A stretch of 64,000 nucleotides of DNA, from the NCBI GenBank assembly GCA_963579025.1, contig CAUZFZ010000033.1, positions 1 through 64,000 of the forward strand, written 5' to 3'. Positions 44,701 through 52,710 of the stretch are shown in pieces. The DNA is from CAUZFZ01 sp963579025. GTDB lineage: Bacteria; Planctomycetota; Planctomycetia; Planctomycetales; Planctomycetaceae. Below the pieces are notes generated by a model that had not been told where the DNA came from, made no database searches, and saw nothing but the letters and a program-made list of their open reading frames with translations. Made by a program: the position numbers and the translations under genes. Each line of letters opens with the position of its first letter. Positions within the stretch are counted from its first letter, which is position 1.

Positions 44701-46411
44701 TAATTCGCTTAAGCGTAAAATGGAGGTCATCGAGGTCGATCAGGCATACCTGGATCGATTGCGTGAAGTGCTCGAAATGCGGGCGGACATGATGGCCGAA
44801 TTTGGTCGCATCCTGGCCGATGATCCAAGGCTGCTGGTCAAGTACATGGACGTCATCCGTCGTCGGCAAACGTCTTTGCGGGATGGACTGAGAGAATTAC
44901 ACGAACAGCAGGCTGATTTGACTGAAGAGCTGGTCGGTTGGCGGCAGGTCGCCGCGGATCGGCGTGATGATGTCTGGCTGCTGGCTGCGGAACTCCGTCT
45001 TTACGCAGCTGCTCCAATCGCGCGTGAAGCATCGCAATTGGAGGAGCGAACACAGGCTCAATTGCCGTTGAGCCTCGACAAAACCTTCGGCACGCCGAAA
45101 AGAATCATTGAACATGCAAAGCAGATCGCCGTGCGGGCCCGGTCGATCGCGTCCAAAGCACGACGACGCATCCGTCGCCCGTTCGATGACAATTCCGACC
45201 TGATGTCCGACTTGGGCACGCTCGCGTATCACATCGCCGAATACGACGTAGCTCTCGAAGAACTTGACTTCGAAGTAGACGACGAAGAGTCTGACGAGTT
45301 CGTGCTCAATCGCCTGGCAGAGAACCGGTCCGTGGCCGAGCAGGTTGTCGCCTGGGCGGAATCTGCCCAGGGGCTTCAGTCCCGGAAGTTCCATACTCTG
45401 GCCCGGGTTGATCAGGAAGGTCTTGCCCAGCGGACGGAACTGCTGCGCGTGCAGATGACGAACATCGAAGATCAACTTGATGAGCAGTTCCAGGATGACG
45501 TCCCGGCTGCCATTCTGGCGATTGCCAACGAGCTGCAGCTGATCATGGAAGACATCACGTTCAACCAGATGGCGGCAACGTATGCATTGACCCGTGAGGA
45601 CCTCGAAGCGGGTGAAGCTCAGGAGCTCATGGCGGTTGACGGCTTTGCTCAGGCCGAAGAGCTGTTCGACAAGATGCGGCGAATGGTCATCGAGGAACTT
45701 GATCAGATTGATCCGGATGATCCGGAAATCGATCAGCTTGAAGATCCCACGTTGGATCAGTTCCTGCAGCGGCTGGAACGTGAACCGAATCTCAACGCGT
45801 TGCTGGGAATTCCGAATCGACCGCGCAACCTGCGAATCATGACCGACTGGATGGTGTGGAACCAAAAGGGTCAGGACGGTGGCGGGGAGCCCATTGAGGA
45901 GTCCGTCAACCAGGCCATGAAGAGAGCCGAGAATGAAAAGCAGCGGGCCAAAGGTGACCTGGAGATGGCCAAAGAAGATCGTGACCCGACAGAAGAGGAG
46001 TGGGAGAAAGTTGCGAACGCTCAGGAGGCTCAGGAGAAGCTGGACGAGAAGATCGCAGAACTGAAGAAGAAGGCCGAGGCACCCGATACGGACGAAGCCG
46101 AGGCCGAGGAATTGCGTCGGATGGGAAAGCAACTCGAGCAATTGCGTGACGAACTCGGGAATCGCGAGATCGACAACAAGGAATGGCGTGAACTGGCGAA
46201 ATCGGACCAGATGAAAGCCGTCATGCGGGCGATGGCCAGCGGCGAGTCTCTGCCGGACACACAGTGGAATACGTTGATGTCGTCGCTCGACAAGGGGCTC
46301 TGGCAGGTGAAGCGCCGAACGTTGCCCGAGGATCACCGCGCCGCGATCGAACAGTACCAGGAGCAGATTCGACGACTGATCAATCTGGGGGCGGCGGACG
46401 ATGATGAGTAA
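41750..46411 (+). CDS. 1553-residue membrane protein with disordered and coiled-coil segments (DUF4175-like)
   Basis: The N-terminus has three TM helices (about 30-55, 64-88 and 162-182), then two or three beta-sandwich domains (about 200-510). This resembles the DUF4175-type proteins found beside MoxR/VWA clusters. Residues about 513-785 are a low-complexity Asp/Glu/Ser/Thr/Ala/Pro/Gly-rich stretch without hydrophobic clusters, presumably disordered. The second half (about 810-1553) is highly charged and helical, with long coiled-coil heptads (RVEKIKREKKLADDLKKAEKI; MKRAENEKQRAKGDLEMAKE; EAEELRRMGKQLEQLRDELG). It could form an extended filamentous or scaffold element in the envelope. The start at 41750 is 29 bp after the previous stop. 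It overlaps the next gene by 11 bp. Confidence 0.8.
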   Translation: MSGVIETRAYPAVMDHKLRRIRTRQAMLALTRAGLLGAFALVAAMTAAMTIDWCFTLFDTGIRMTLTVSAVSIAVVTLVVNGLGPLVASLGLKQAAGEADRELPQLEERWTTIASFAESNHQPLDATGRAMLQQVTSEAVAMGTLVEPRRVAHSDGLRKALLMLAVCSIVLAGLLGINWPQNRVLLQRFWSPVSEISATELKSVTGDLIVPRGQAAEITVAQSGLTRDLALLTLTTETGINETIELERQPESPSTFAYRVAAVEHSFKYRLRAGDGQTQWNSVTVVDRPALAEVRLTLTAPAYVGRPKYEKSYLPERVRAIEGSRLTLEMRPEFPLERLELRLTTEQETDDSDEAETAVETLIVVAGDDGWYRFETILEVDFSLSPVLFGPHDLTNEDRAECNIRVIADKAPVAHVISPTDEMSVNADDVIDIKFEAHDDHGIAMAELIVYDDSNTKEGELPEVLSITQIPLGDQEQQKHVMAAAQLDLSKFNFIDGANISYAIRVTDNRTGQGEAPKNVDGSTTAEPGEAHDNNDGQTADAGPSGLAESETDSSKPAVALKAKGPNSDDAGASEAEADPSGTGTATTVTETDPRSDAGESKEGGPAAEVNSGTDESTNEPGSAPATSNDAQSDDANGTTKPARDQPDSDAGKPGPNAPAETPTEGGNESDDTATAAAAPGETNEQPGNGEATKSETESDDGDDKATGTDAPTPDASSPEGADSDQTTAASVPDEPEDSSDDADRPEGSSPTSATARDSEDDPQSKPDEDVSPTPRSGTSRQVAMSGQNTVSNRLRLKVIGRSAPDGSSDGGNNGNKDQKDTAQWLEQMDGELEAAEVVLQTIDTELSESAATEKHVEQVVGVDSRLSNVEQIIGNVRKATIETQLAFAGLQLVQIGRSYVTPARDRVFVLIRQPDADFRGNVSEALQRVTRARELLGALMKRVEKIKREKKLADDLKKAEKIYEVYVKNVQRLMREARQNKAGNSLKRKMEVIEVDQAYLDRLREVLEMRADMMAEFGRILADDPRLLVKYMDVIRRRQTSLRDGLRELHEQQADLTEELVGWRQVAADRRDDVWLLAAELRLYAAAPIAREASQLEERTQAQLPLSLDKTFGTPKRIIEHAKQIAVRARSIASKARRRIRRPFDDNSDLMSDLGTLAYHIAEYDVALEELDFEVDDEESDEFVLNRLAENRSVAEQVVAWAESAQGLQSRKFHTLARVDQEGLAQRTELLRVQMTNIEDQLDEQFQDDVPAAILAIANELQLIMEDITFNQMAATYALTREDLEAGEAQELMAVDGFAQAEELFDKMRRMVIEELDQIDPDDPEIDQLEDPTLDQFLQRLEREPNLNALLGIPNRPRNLRIMTDWMVWNQKGQDGGGEPIEESVNQAMKRAENEKQRAKGDLEMAKEDRDPTEEEWEKVANAQEAQEKLDEKIAELKKKAEAPDTDEAEAEELRRMGKQLEQLRDELGNREIDNKEWRELAKSDQMKAVMRAMASGESLPDTQWNTLMSSLDKGLWQVKRRTLPEDHRAAIEQYQEQIRRLINLGAADDDE

Positions 46412-47627
46412 CGTGACAGGCTGCAGTCGTGATCGCCGTGTCCTGGCCAGACGGACTGGATACGGACTATGCCTGCTGATGTGTGTCGCCAGCGCGGCCC
46501 ATTCCGTCCCCGCGCAGGACGAGCCGAGCGAGACACCCTCCGTCGTGTCCGCCATCGCGAAGTCGTCTGATCTCAGCTCGGCGTTTCCGCCGAATGAGTG
46601 GGTGCGAGTCGAACGGTCCATTGATATCGGGCTCGAGTGGCTGGCATCGCAGCAAGCGGATGACGGGCGCTTTCGGTCGCTCCCCAATGCGCAACCTGCG
46701 GTGACTTCGCTGGCCGTCATGGCGTATCTGGCGCGTGGACATGTGCCCGGTCACGGCCGTTACGGTCGCAGCCTGACTCGAGCCATTCAGTTTGTGCTGG
46801 GCACGCAAAAACGACGCGGCTATTTCTCGCTGATGCGCGTCGCGCCCGGAGGTGGAGCGCACAATCCGGGGCAGACGCTCCCCTACAACCACGCCATCGC
46901 TGGGCTGATGCTGGGTGAGGTGTATGGGATGACCAACGGTGCTCAGTCGCGGCAGATCGAAGAAGCGATTGGCAAGGCGCTCGTGTTCAGTCGAAAGGTA
47001 CAGTTGCGAAAAAAGGGACATCCGGACGACATCGGCGGCTTTCGATACGCGTATCCCGAGAATCCCGCCAGCTCTGATCTGTCAGTCAGCGGTTGGGCTC
47101 TGATGTTTTATCGATCGGCTCGTAACGCTGAGTTCGAAGTGCCAAAACAGTACTTCGACGAAGGACTCGACTTCGTTGAGCGTTGCTACTGGGAGACTCC
47201 GGACAACCTGGACAAGGGCATCTTTCTCTATCGCCCTCTGGCAGCAGCGGATGGCGTTGCGAAACCGAGTCTCGCGAATACGGGCTCGGCCATGCTGACG
47301 CTGATTCTCGGCGGGCGGCACAGAAGTGACATGGTGAAAGCAGGCACGGAGTGGTTCCGGTCACGCGATTACCCAAGTCCCGTGAAAGCCGCTAATTTCT
47401 ACCTCGCGACGTATTACTGCAGTCAGGCGATGGCGCAGGTCGGGGGAGACACGTGGAATCAGGTTTATCCGCAAATCGCCACCAATCTGATCCAGGAGCA
47501 GGATGACGACGGGTCCTGGAAGCGCGCCCGCGGCGCCGAACGAAACTTCGGGCCTGTTTACGCAACATCGTTTGCCATTCTGGCGCTGACGCCGCCGTAC
47601 CAGCTTCTGCCGATCTATCAACGGTAG
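46401..47627 (+). CDS. Exported prenyltransferase/squalene-cyclase-like alpha/alpha-barrel protein
   Basis: The gene starts 11 bp before the previous stop. The 408-residue product has a signal peptide (about 18-40) and several squalene-oxidocyclase-type repeats: IDIGLEWLASQQADDGRFRS, AIQFVLGTQKRRGYF, LDFVERCYWE and a final LIQEQDDDGSWKRARG followed by YATSFAILAL. The family includes terpene cyclases, prenyltransferase beta subunits and complement-like proteins. The cyclase DXDD motif is not present, so it is probably a structural or binding member and not a hopanoid enzyme. Exported members are common in planctomycete VWA clusters. Confidence 0.8.
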   Translation: MMSNVTGCSRDRRVLARRTGYGLCLLMCVASAAHSVPAQDEPSETPSVVSAIAKSSDLSSAFPPNEWVRVERSIDIGLEWLASQQADDGRFRSLPNAQPAVTSLAVMAYLARGHVPGHGRYGRSLTRAIQFVLGTQKRRGYFSLMRVAPGGGAHNPGQTLPYNHAIAGLMLGEVYGMTNGAQSRQIEEAIGKALVFSRKVQLRKKGHPDDIGGFRYAYPENPASSDLSVSGWALMFYRSARNAEFEVPKQYFDEGLDFVERCYWETPDNLDKGIFLYRPLAAADGVAKPSLANTGSAMLTLILGGRHRSDMVKAGTEWFRSRDYPSPVKAANFYLATYYCSQAMAQVGGDTWNQVYPQIATNLIQEQDDDGSWKRARGAERNFGPVYATSFAILALTPPYQLLPIYQR

Positions 47628-47732
47628 TCGAACGGCACGAGCCAGCGGAGCTTGAAGTTACACGGGGGTTCTGCGAATCATGCACCCACAGAAACTTCTT
47701 CTGTCTACGCTCTCGTTGTCCGGAGATGCTTG

Positions 47733-49388
47733 ATGCGGTATCTGACTGGTGTGCTCTGTAGTGCAGCAATGCTGGTCTATGCGCAGGCGGATTGTCACGC
47801 TGCCGCGCCGCTTCACGAACGTATTGATCAGTTCATTGCCGCCCGGGCAGACAAGCAGCCCGTTGCAGAGGCGACCGACGATTCCGAGTTTCTGCGGCGT
47901 GTCTGGCTTGATTTCGCGGGCACAATCCCGAGTTCCGAGACAGTCAAAGCCTTTGCGGCAGACACTTCTCAGGACAAGCGCAACCGGGTGATTGATGAAC
48001 TGCTGGCTGCCGATTCATGGCCCGAACGAATGACCGACCAGTTCCACATCATGCTGATGGAGCGTCGGGGCGAAGACGACGGCTGGAATGGCTGGCTGAA
48101 GCAGTCCTTCAAAGACGGCAAACCGTGGGACCAGCTCGTGCGTGAGCTGCTTGACCCGGATGGCGACGCCGAAACCACTCGCGGTGCCGCGTTCTTTATG
48201 ACTAAGCGGCTTGAGAAATACGGACAGAATCCGACTGATTACCCCGGATTAGTTCGCGACGTTGGCCGCCTGTTCTTAGGCATGGACCTGCAGTGTGCCG
48301 AGTGCCACAACCACCTGTTCATCGAAGATTACAAACAGGTCGACTTCAAGGGGCTGTTTACGGTCTATCAGAACGCGTATATCCGCCGGGACGTGAAGTT
48401 TCCGGCGATCGGCGAAAAGGCGATGACGGCGAAGCTGGAGTTTCTCTCAGTATTCGATCCGACTCAGGCGTCGACCGGACCGCGAGTTCCAGGTGGTCGT
48501 GAATTCGAAATTCCCGAACCGAAAGCGGTCGATCCAAAACAGCCAAAACCGAAGACTCCGCCACCTCGGCCCGACTGGAGTGCGTTAAAGGTCATCGCCG
48601 ACGAACTGACATCGCGCGAGAATCGCCAGTTTGCTCGGAACGCCGTGAATCGCGTCTGGTTCTCATTGATGGGCCGTGGGATCGTGCATCCGTTGGACGT
48701 CCACCATTCTGCGAATCCACCATCACATCCAGAATTGCTCGACACGCTGACCGATGAGTTTGTGGCCCACGACTTTGACGTGAAGTGGTTGCAAAGGGAG
48801 ATCGCACTGTCCGAGGCATATCAGCGGTCGAGTCGTCTACCCGATGCTGCGACAGCCTCTTCCCCCGAGTCGTTCCTGGTGGGAATTGAACGGCGTCTGT
48901 CGGCGGAACAGGTGATGTCGAGTCTCCTCGTAGCGACCGGACAGACGGACATGATCCCGGCTGAGGAAGCAGCGAAACCGGAAGGCGAAGCTGAACAGGT
49001 TGAGTCGCCAGATATTGCTTCGACCGAGTTACCGTCGCTGCCGGAAATTCGAACAGCGTTCCTGGCGGCTCTCGCCAATGATGCACGCGAACCAGAAGAG
49101 TCGGTGGCATCGACCGTGAAGGGTGCGTTGTTCTGGCGGAATTCTGACGTCGTGCAGCGACTCGTTCACCGCCGGCCCGGCAACGTGCTCGATCGACTGG
49201 CTGCGACCGACGATGTGGCTGTCCTTGTGGACGAACTGTTCCTGACAATCCTGTCGCGGCATCCGAGTCAGGATGAGCAGGCGACCTTTGCGGCATTCAT
49301 TGCCAGCCGCTCCGACGAAAAAGACGTGGTGACGCGAGACGCCATGTGGGCACTGCTCACGTCGGTGGAGTTCTACGTGAACCACTGA
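47733..49388 (+). CDS. DUF1549/DUF1553 exported protein
   Basis: The ATG at 47733 (MRYLTGVLCSAAMLVYAQADCHA, a signal peptide) follows CGGAG; the frame extends 27 codons further without a better start. The 551-residue product contains DUF1549 (about 30-235) with CAECHNHLFIEDYKQVDF. A Pro/Lys linker follows (FEIPEPKAVDPKQPKPKTPPP). DUF1553 (about 290-551) shows NRQFARNAVNRVWFSLMGRGIVHP, LSAEQVMSSLLVATG and ALLTSVEFYVNH. It is the last gene of the sigma-headed cluster, 105 bp after its neighbour, and is followed by a REP-like element. Confidence 0.9.
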   Translation: MRYLTGVLCSAAMLVYAQADCHAAAPLHERIDQFIAARADKQPVAEATDDSEFLRRVWLDFAGTIPSSETVKAFAADTSQDKRNRVIDELLAADSWPERMTDQFHIMLMERRGEDDGWNGWLKQSFKDGKPWDQLVRELLDPDGDAETTRGAAFFMTKRLEKYGQNPTDYPGLVRDVGRLFLGMDLQCAECHNHLFIEDYKQVDFKGLFTVYQNAYIRRDVKFPAIGEKAMTAKLEFLSVFDPTQASTGPRVPGGREFEIPEPKAVDPKQPKPKTPPPRPDWSALKVIADELTSRENRQFARNAVNRVWFSLMGRGIVHPLDVHHSANPPSHPELLDTLTDEFVAHDFDVKWLQREIALSEAYQRSSRLPDAATASSPESFLVGIERRLSAEQVMSSLLVATGQTDMIPAEEAAKPEGEAEQVESPDIASTELPSLPEIRTAFLAALANDAREPEESVASTVKGALFWRNSDVVQRLVHRRPGNVLDRLAATDDVAVLVDELFLTILSRHPSQDEQATFAAFIASRSDEKDVVTRDAMWALLTSVEFYVNH

Positions 49389-49390
49389 TG

Positions 49391-49517
49391 TGGTTCGTAG
49401 TAACCCGATTTATCGGGTTCTTGCAACGGCGAGCGATCGAAGTTGGGTGGCGTCGCAGCGTCGGGAGCCGAACCGCATAAATGCGGTTACTACGAACGGC
49501 GGTTACTACGAACGGCG
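49391..49517. repeat. REP-like paired hairpins (BIME-type)
   Basis: The left unit GGTTCGTAGTAACCCG-ATTTAT-CGGGTT and the right unit AACCGCATAAATGCGGTT-ACTACGAACG are inverted relatives of each other. Each is built from a short hairpin (AACCCGATTTATCGGGTT; AACCGCATAAATGCGGTT) plus the tag TTCGTAGTAA or its complement. The tag GGTTACTACGAACGGCGG is repeated once more at 49500-49517. The same right unit recurs near 57877. It sits between two converging genes, where REP elements usually lie, and could cap both transcripts. Confidence 0.75.
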
Positions 49518-49532
49518 GCTGCTGCCAACTCG

Positions 49533-51395
49533 CTACTCGACGGTCACACTTTTGGCGAGGTTCCGAGGGCGGTCGACGTTGCAGCCACGCAGTAGAGCGA
49601 CGTGGTAGGACAGAAGCTGCAGCGGGATCGATGTCACCAGCGGCTGCAGGTATTCTTCGACGTCGGGAACGTAGATCACGTCGTCAGCCAGCTCACTGAT
49701 GCGTCTGTCGCCCTCGCAGGCGATGGCGATGATCGGGCCGCGACGAGCTTTGATCTCTTCCAGATTGCTCATCACCTTCGGGTAGATCCCGCCGCGTGGC
49801 ACTATGAAAACACTGGGTGTGCGTTCTTCGATCAGCGCTATTGGACCGTGCTTCATTTCTGCAGCCGGGTACCCCTCGGCATGAACATAGCTGATCTCTT
49901 TCAACTTCAGGGCGCCTTCCAACGCGACCGGGAAGTTGTAGAGTCGGCCGAGGTACAGGTAGTTGTCACAGTTGAAGTATTTGGCGGCGACCTCCTGGAC
50001 GGCATCGTGACACTGCAGCGTCCGCTCGATCGTTGCGGGCATTTCACGGAGCTGCTCGATGATTCGTTTGCCGGCGCGATAAGACAGGTGCCGCATGCGG
50101 CCCAGATGCAGCGCGAGCAGCGTCAGCGCGGTAACCTGTGAAGTAAAGGCCTTGGTAGAAGCGACTCCGATTTCCGGTCCGGCGTGCAGAAAGATGCCGC
50201 CATCGGCCTCGCGAGCGATCGTCGATCCGACAACATTGCAGATCGCCAGTGATCGGTGTCCCTTACGCTGGCACTCACGCATGGCTGCCAATGTGTCGGC
50301 CGTTTCGCCACTTTGCGTGATGGCGAAGACCATCGTGTTTTCGGTCATGGGCGGGTTGCGGTATCGTAACTCGCTGGCGTACTCGACTTCCGTGGGAATC
50401 CGGCAGAACTCCTCGAGCAAGTACTCGCCCACAAGTCCGGCATGCCAGCTTGTTCCGCAGGCAGTCAGGACAACTCGATCGACTCCGCGGAGTTGCTTCG
50501 GGTCGAAGTCCAGACCTCCAAAGCGAGCCGTCGCCGATTCGTCGTCGATGCGACCTCGCAGGCAGTTCTCGACCGATTCCGGCTGCTCAAAAATCTCTTT
50601 CAGCATGTAGTGTTCGTAGTCGCCCAGTTCGATGTCATTCGTTCGCTGATCGATCGTGTGAATCGAGGGTGTACGGCGTCCGGATTCCTGATGATGCAGT
50701 TCCATTCCGTCCGGTCGCAGCACTGCAATCTCATGATCGTCCAGGTACACCACTTCATCGGTGTAGCCAAGCAGCGGGCTCGCATCACTGGCAAGGAAAT
50801 ACTCATCCTCACCGATGCCAATGACCAGTGGGCTGCCGAAGCGGGCGACGATGATCGTGTTTGGCATGTCGCGAAACATCGCGGCGAGGCCGTAGGTTCC
50901 TTTGAATCGCTGAGCCGACTGGCGCACGGCCTCAAGATAGGTCTCGTGGGACTCGGGGTCGGCTCCCATTTTTATCTGCTCTGTCAGGTCATGACAGATC
51001 ATATGGGCGATGATTTCACTGTCGGTTGATGTGCGAAACACGAATCCCAGAGTCTGCAATTCCTCGCGCAGCTTGGCGTAGTTTTCGACGACACCGTTGT
51101 GGACGATGACCACTTCGCCGTTGCCGCCGACGTGGGGATGCGAATTGAGGTCGGTCGTCTCGCCGTGTGTGGCCCAGCGTGTGTGGCCAATTCCCGCCTG
51201 GCCGTCGATCGGGTTCGCGGCGATCAGCTTGACAAGTTCCTCGACACGTCCGACTCGCTTACGGATGCCGATTTCGTCGCCGTTCTGCACGGCGATGCCC
51301 GCACTGTCGTAGCCGCGATATTCGAGACGGCGGAGACCTTCGAGCAGGTATTCGGGAGCCGAGCGAAAACCAACGTAGCCGACGATTCCACACAT
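49533..51395 (-). CDS. glmS: Glutamine-fructose-6-phosphate aminotransferase
   Basis: The start is the ATG at 51395, with GGAG eight bases upstream. The product begins MCGIVGYVGFRSAPEYLLEG, so Cys2 becomes the N-terminal nucleophile of the glutaminase after Met removal. The 620 residues contain the class-II amidotransferase domain (1-230; HTRWATHGE) and two SIS domains (about 290-600; ACGTSWHAGLVGEYLLE; ITQSGETADTLAAMRE; EISYVHAEGYPAAEMKHGPIALI). It ends LAKSVTVE, as the family does. It makes glucosamine-6-phosphate for cell-wall and LPS precursors. No glmS ribozyme-like leader was recognised. Confidence 0.97.
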   Translation of the reverse strand: MCGIVGYVGFRSAPEYLLEGLRRLEYRGYDSAGIAVQNGDEIGIRKRVGRVEELVKLIAANPIDGQAGIGHTRWATHGETTDLNSHPHVGGNGEVVIVHNGVVENYAKLREELQTLGFVFRTSTDSEIIAHMICHDLTEQIKMGADPESHETYLEAVRQSAQRFKGTYGLAAMFRDMPNTIIVARFGSPLVIGIGEDEYFLASDASPLLGYTDEVVYLDDHEIAVLRPDGMELHHQESGRRTPSIHTIDQRTNDIELGDYEHYMLKEIFEQPESVENCLRGRIDDESATARFGGLDFDPKQLRGVDRVVLTACGTSWHAGLVGEYLLEEFCRIPTEVEYASELRYRNPPMTENTMVFAITQSGETADTLAAMRECQRKGHRSLAICNVVGSTIAREADGGIFLHAGPEIGVASTKAFTSQVTALTLLALHLGRMRHLSYRAGKRIIEQLREMPATIERTLQCHDAVQEVAAKYFNCDNYLYLGRLYNFPVALEGALKLKEISYVHAEGYPAAEMKHGPIALIEERTPSVFIVPRGGIYPKVMSNLEEIKARRGPIIAIACEGDRRISELADDVIYVPDVEEYLQPLVTSIPLQLLSYHVALLRGCNVDRPRNLAKSVTVE

Positions 51396-51805
51396 GGGCG
51401 GACTCCATCGTTCAGTGAGGCAACAGGAAACGAAGTGGTCCGGTCGCCCTGGGACAGGCCGTATTGGCGCAATCACCACCTGCGGGGTTAGCCACGGTAA
51501 GTGCGATAATTCGGGGATGAGGAAGTGCGGCGGATGACTCGGGAAGTGCGACGCGAGAGCTGGAATTGCTCGTAGGATGGGGCGGGGAACCTATCCCGCG
51601 CAGGGAAACCCCGTCAACATGAATCGGTTAGGCAGAGTGTGTGGCTTCAGCCAGTTGTCCGGATCCATTGTTGGAATTCGAATTCAAGTTCGACTGACGC
51701 TCGAATGCTTGCCGGGGTTGTGTTCGAATCAATCCGTATACGTTCTCGACAGGAATCCTGTTTCGTCGCAGATGAGATGGCCTGTCAAACAGGAAAGATC
51801 ACAGC
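51396..51805. other. 410-bp divergent intergenic region
   Basis: The region lies between glmS (leftward) and surE (rightward) and must hold both promoters. Small open frames here have no support. No riboswitch fold or repeat was recognised. Confidence 0.4.
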
Positions 51806-52510
51806 ATGAAGTTTCTGATCACGAATGACGACGGCATCGACGCCCCGGGAATAGCGGCTCTTGCCAGGCTGGCAGCGGAGTTCGGTGAAGTGGTCGTCGT
51901 GGCTCCGGACCGTGCCCATTCCGGGTGCGGGCACCGAGTGACGTCGGACGATCCGATCCATGTTGAAGAGCGATCACCGGGTCATTGGTCGATCGGCGGC
52001 ACTCCGGCAGATTGTGTGCGTGTCGGGCTGTGGAGCATCGCTCCCGATGCCGACTGGATCCTGTCCGGCATCAACCTTGGCGCCAATCTGGGTGTTGATG
52101 TGTTTATGTCGGGAACGGTTGCGGCCGTTCGCGAGGGGGTGCTACTGGGACGTCGAGGCATCGCATTCTCTCATTACCGTCGGCACAGTGGTCGCTTCGA
52201 CTGGGATCGGGCGGCGGGGTTTGCGCGAGACGTGTTGGGGCGACTGCTCAGTTGCACGGCGACACCACAGTACTTCTGGAATGTCAACTTCCCGGATCTG
52301 GAAGACAATCACGCGACACCGGAGCTCATTGAATGCCCATTGGCCACCGCCCCGCTTCTGCTGGAGTACACGAAACACGAGTCTGGATGGAAGTACTGCG
52401 GCGATTACAACGCTCGTCCCCGATCCCCCGGTGATGACGTGGATGTGTGTTTTTCCGGCAATGTGTCGATGACCCGGCTGACAGCGTGGGGTCCATCGTC
52501 GCCGACCTGA
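51806..52510 (+). CDS. surE: 5'/3'-nucleotidase SurE
   Basis: The 234-residue product begins MKFLITNDDGIDAPGI, with the metal-binding NDDG at residues 7-10. It continues with VVVVAPDRAHSGCGHRVT, GGTPADCVRVG, SGINLGANLGVDVFMSGTVAAVREG and RGIAFS. The family hydrolyses nucleoside monophosphates and other phosphate esters and is linked to stationary-phase survival. The family usually reads APDREQSG; here it is APDRAHSG. AGGAAAG lies 9-15 bases upstream of the start. The gene stands alone; pcm and nlpD are absent. Confidence 0.93.
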   Translation: MKFLITNDDGIDAPGIAALARLAAEFGEVVVVAPDRAHSGCGHRVTSDDPIHVEERSPGHWSIGGTPADCVRVGLWSIAPDADWILSGINLGANLGVDVFMSGTVAAVREGVLLGRRGIAFSHYRRHSGRFDWDRAAGFARDVLGRLLSCTATPQYFWNVNFPDLEDNHATPELIECPLATAPLLLEYTKHESGWKYCGDYNARPRSPGDDVDVCFSGNVSMTRLTAWGPSSPT

Positions 52511-52710
52511 TGCGGCTCACGTGACAATGAACCTGCACGTGACTCCGGCTGCTACGGTCAGGAGACCGGCATTGGATCGGACTGGTGAAATCCACGGCCA
52601 GAATGCGGTCGCACGAATGGTGGCGTGTCCGGCGGCGTAAGCTTCCACACGGCTCATGATTTGACTCTGTTCGCCGCTTTAATGTCTCAAGTCTCTCAAG
52701 GAATTCCGGT

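Noticed and set aside
44897..46720. 607-codon open frame on the minus strand
   Set aside because: Antisense to the coiled-coil coding region and to the next gene; it arises from codon bias of the sense frame and shows no family motif.
46401..47627. Hopanoid or terpene cyclase
   Set aside because: The fold repeats are present, but the catalytic DXDD motif is missing and the protein has a signal peptide, so a terpene-synthesis role is not supported.
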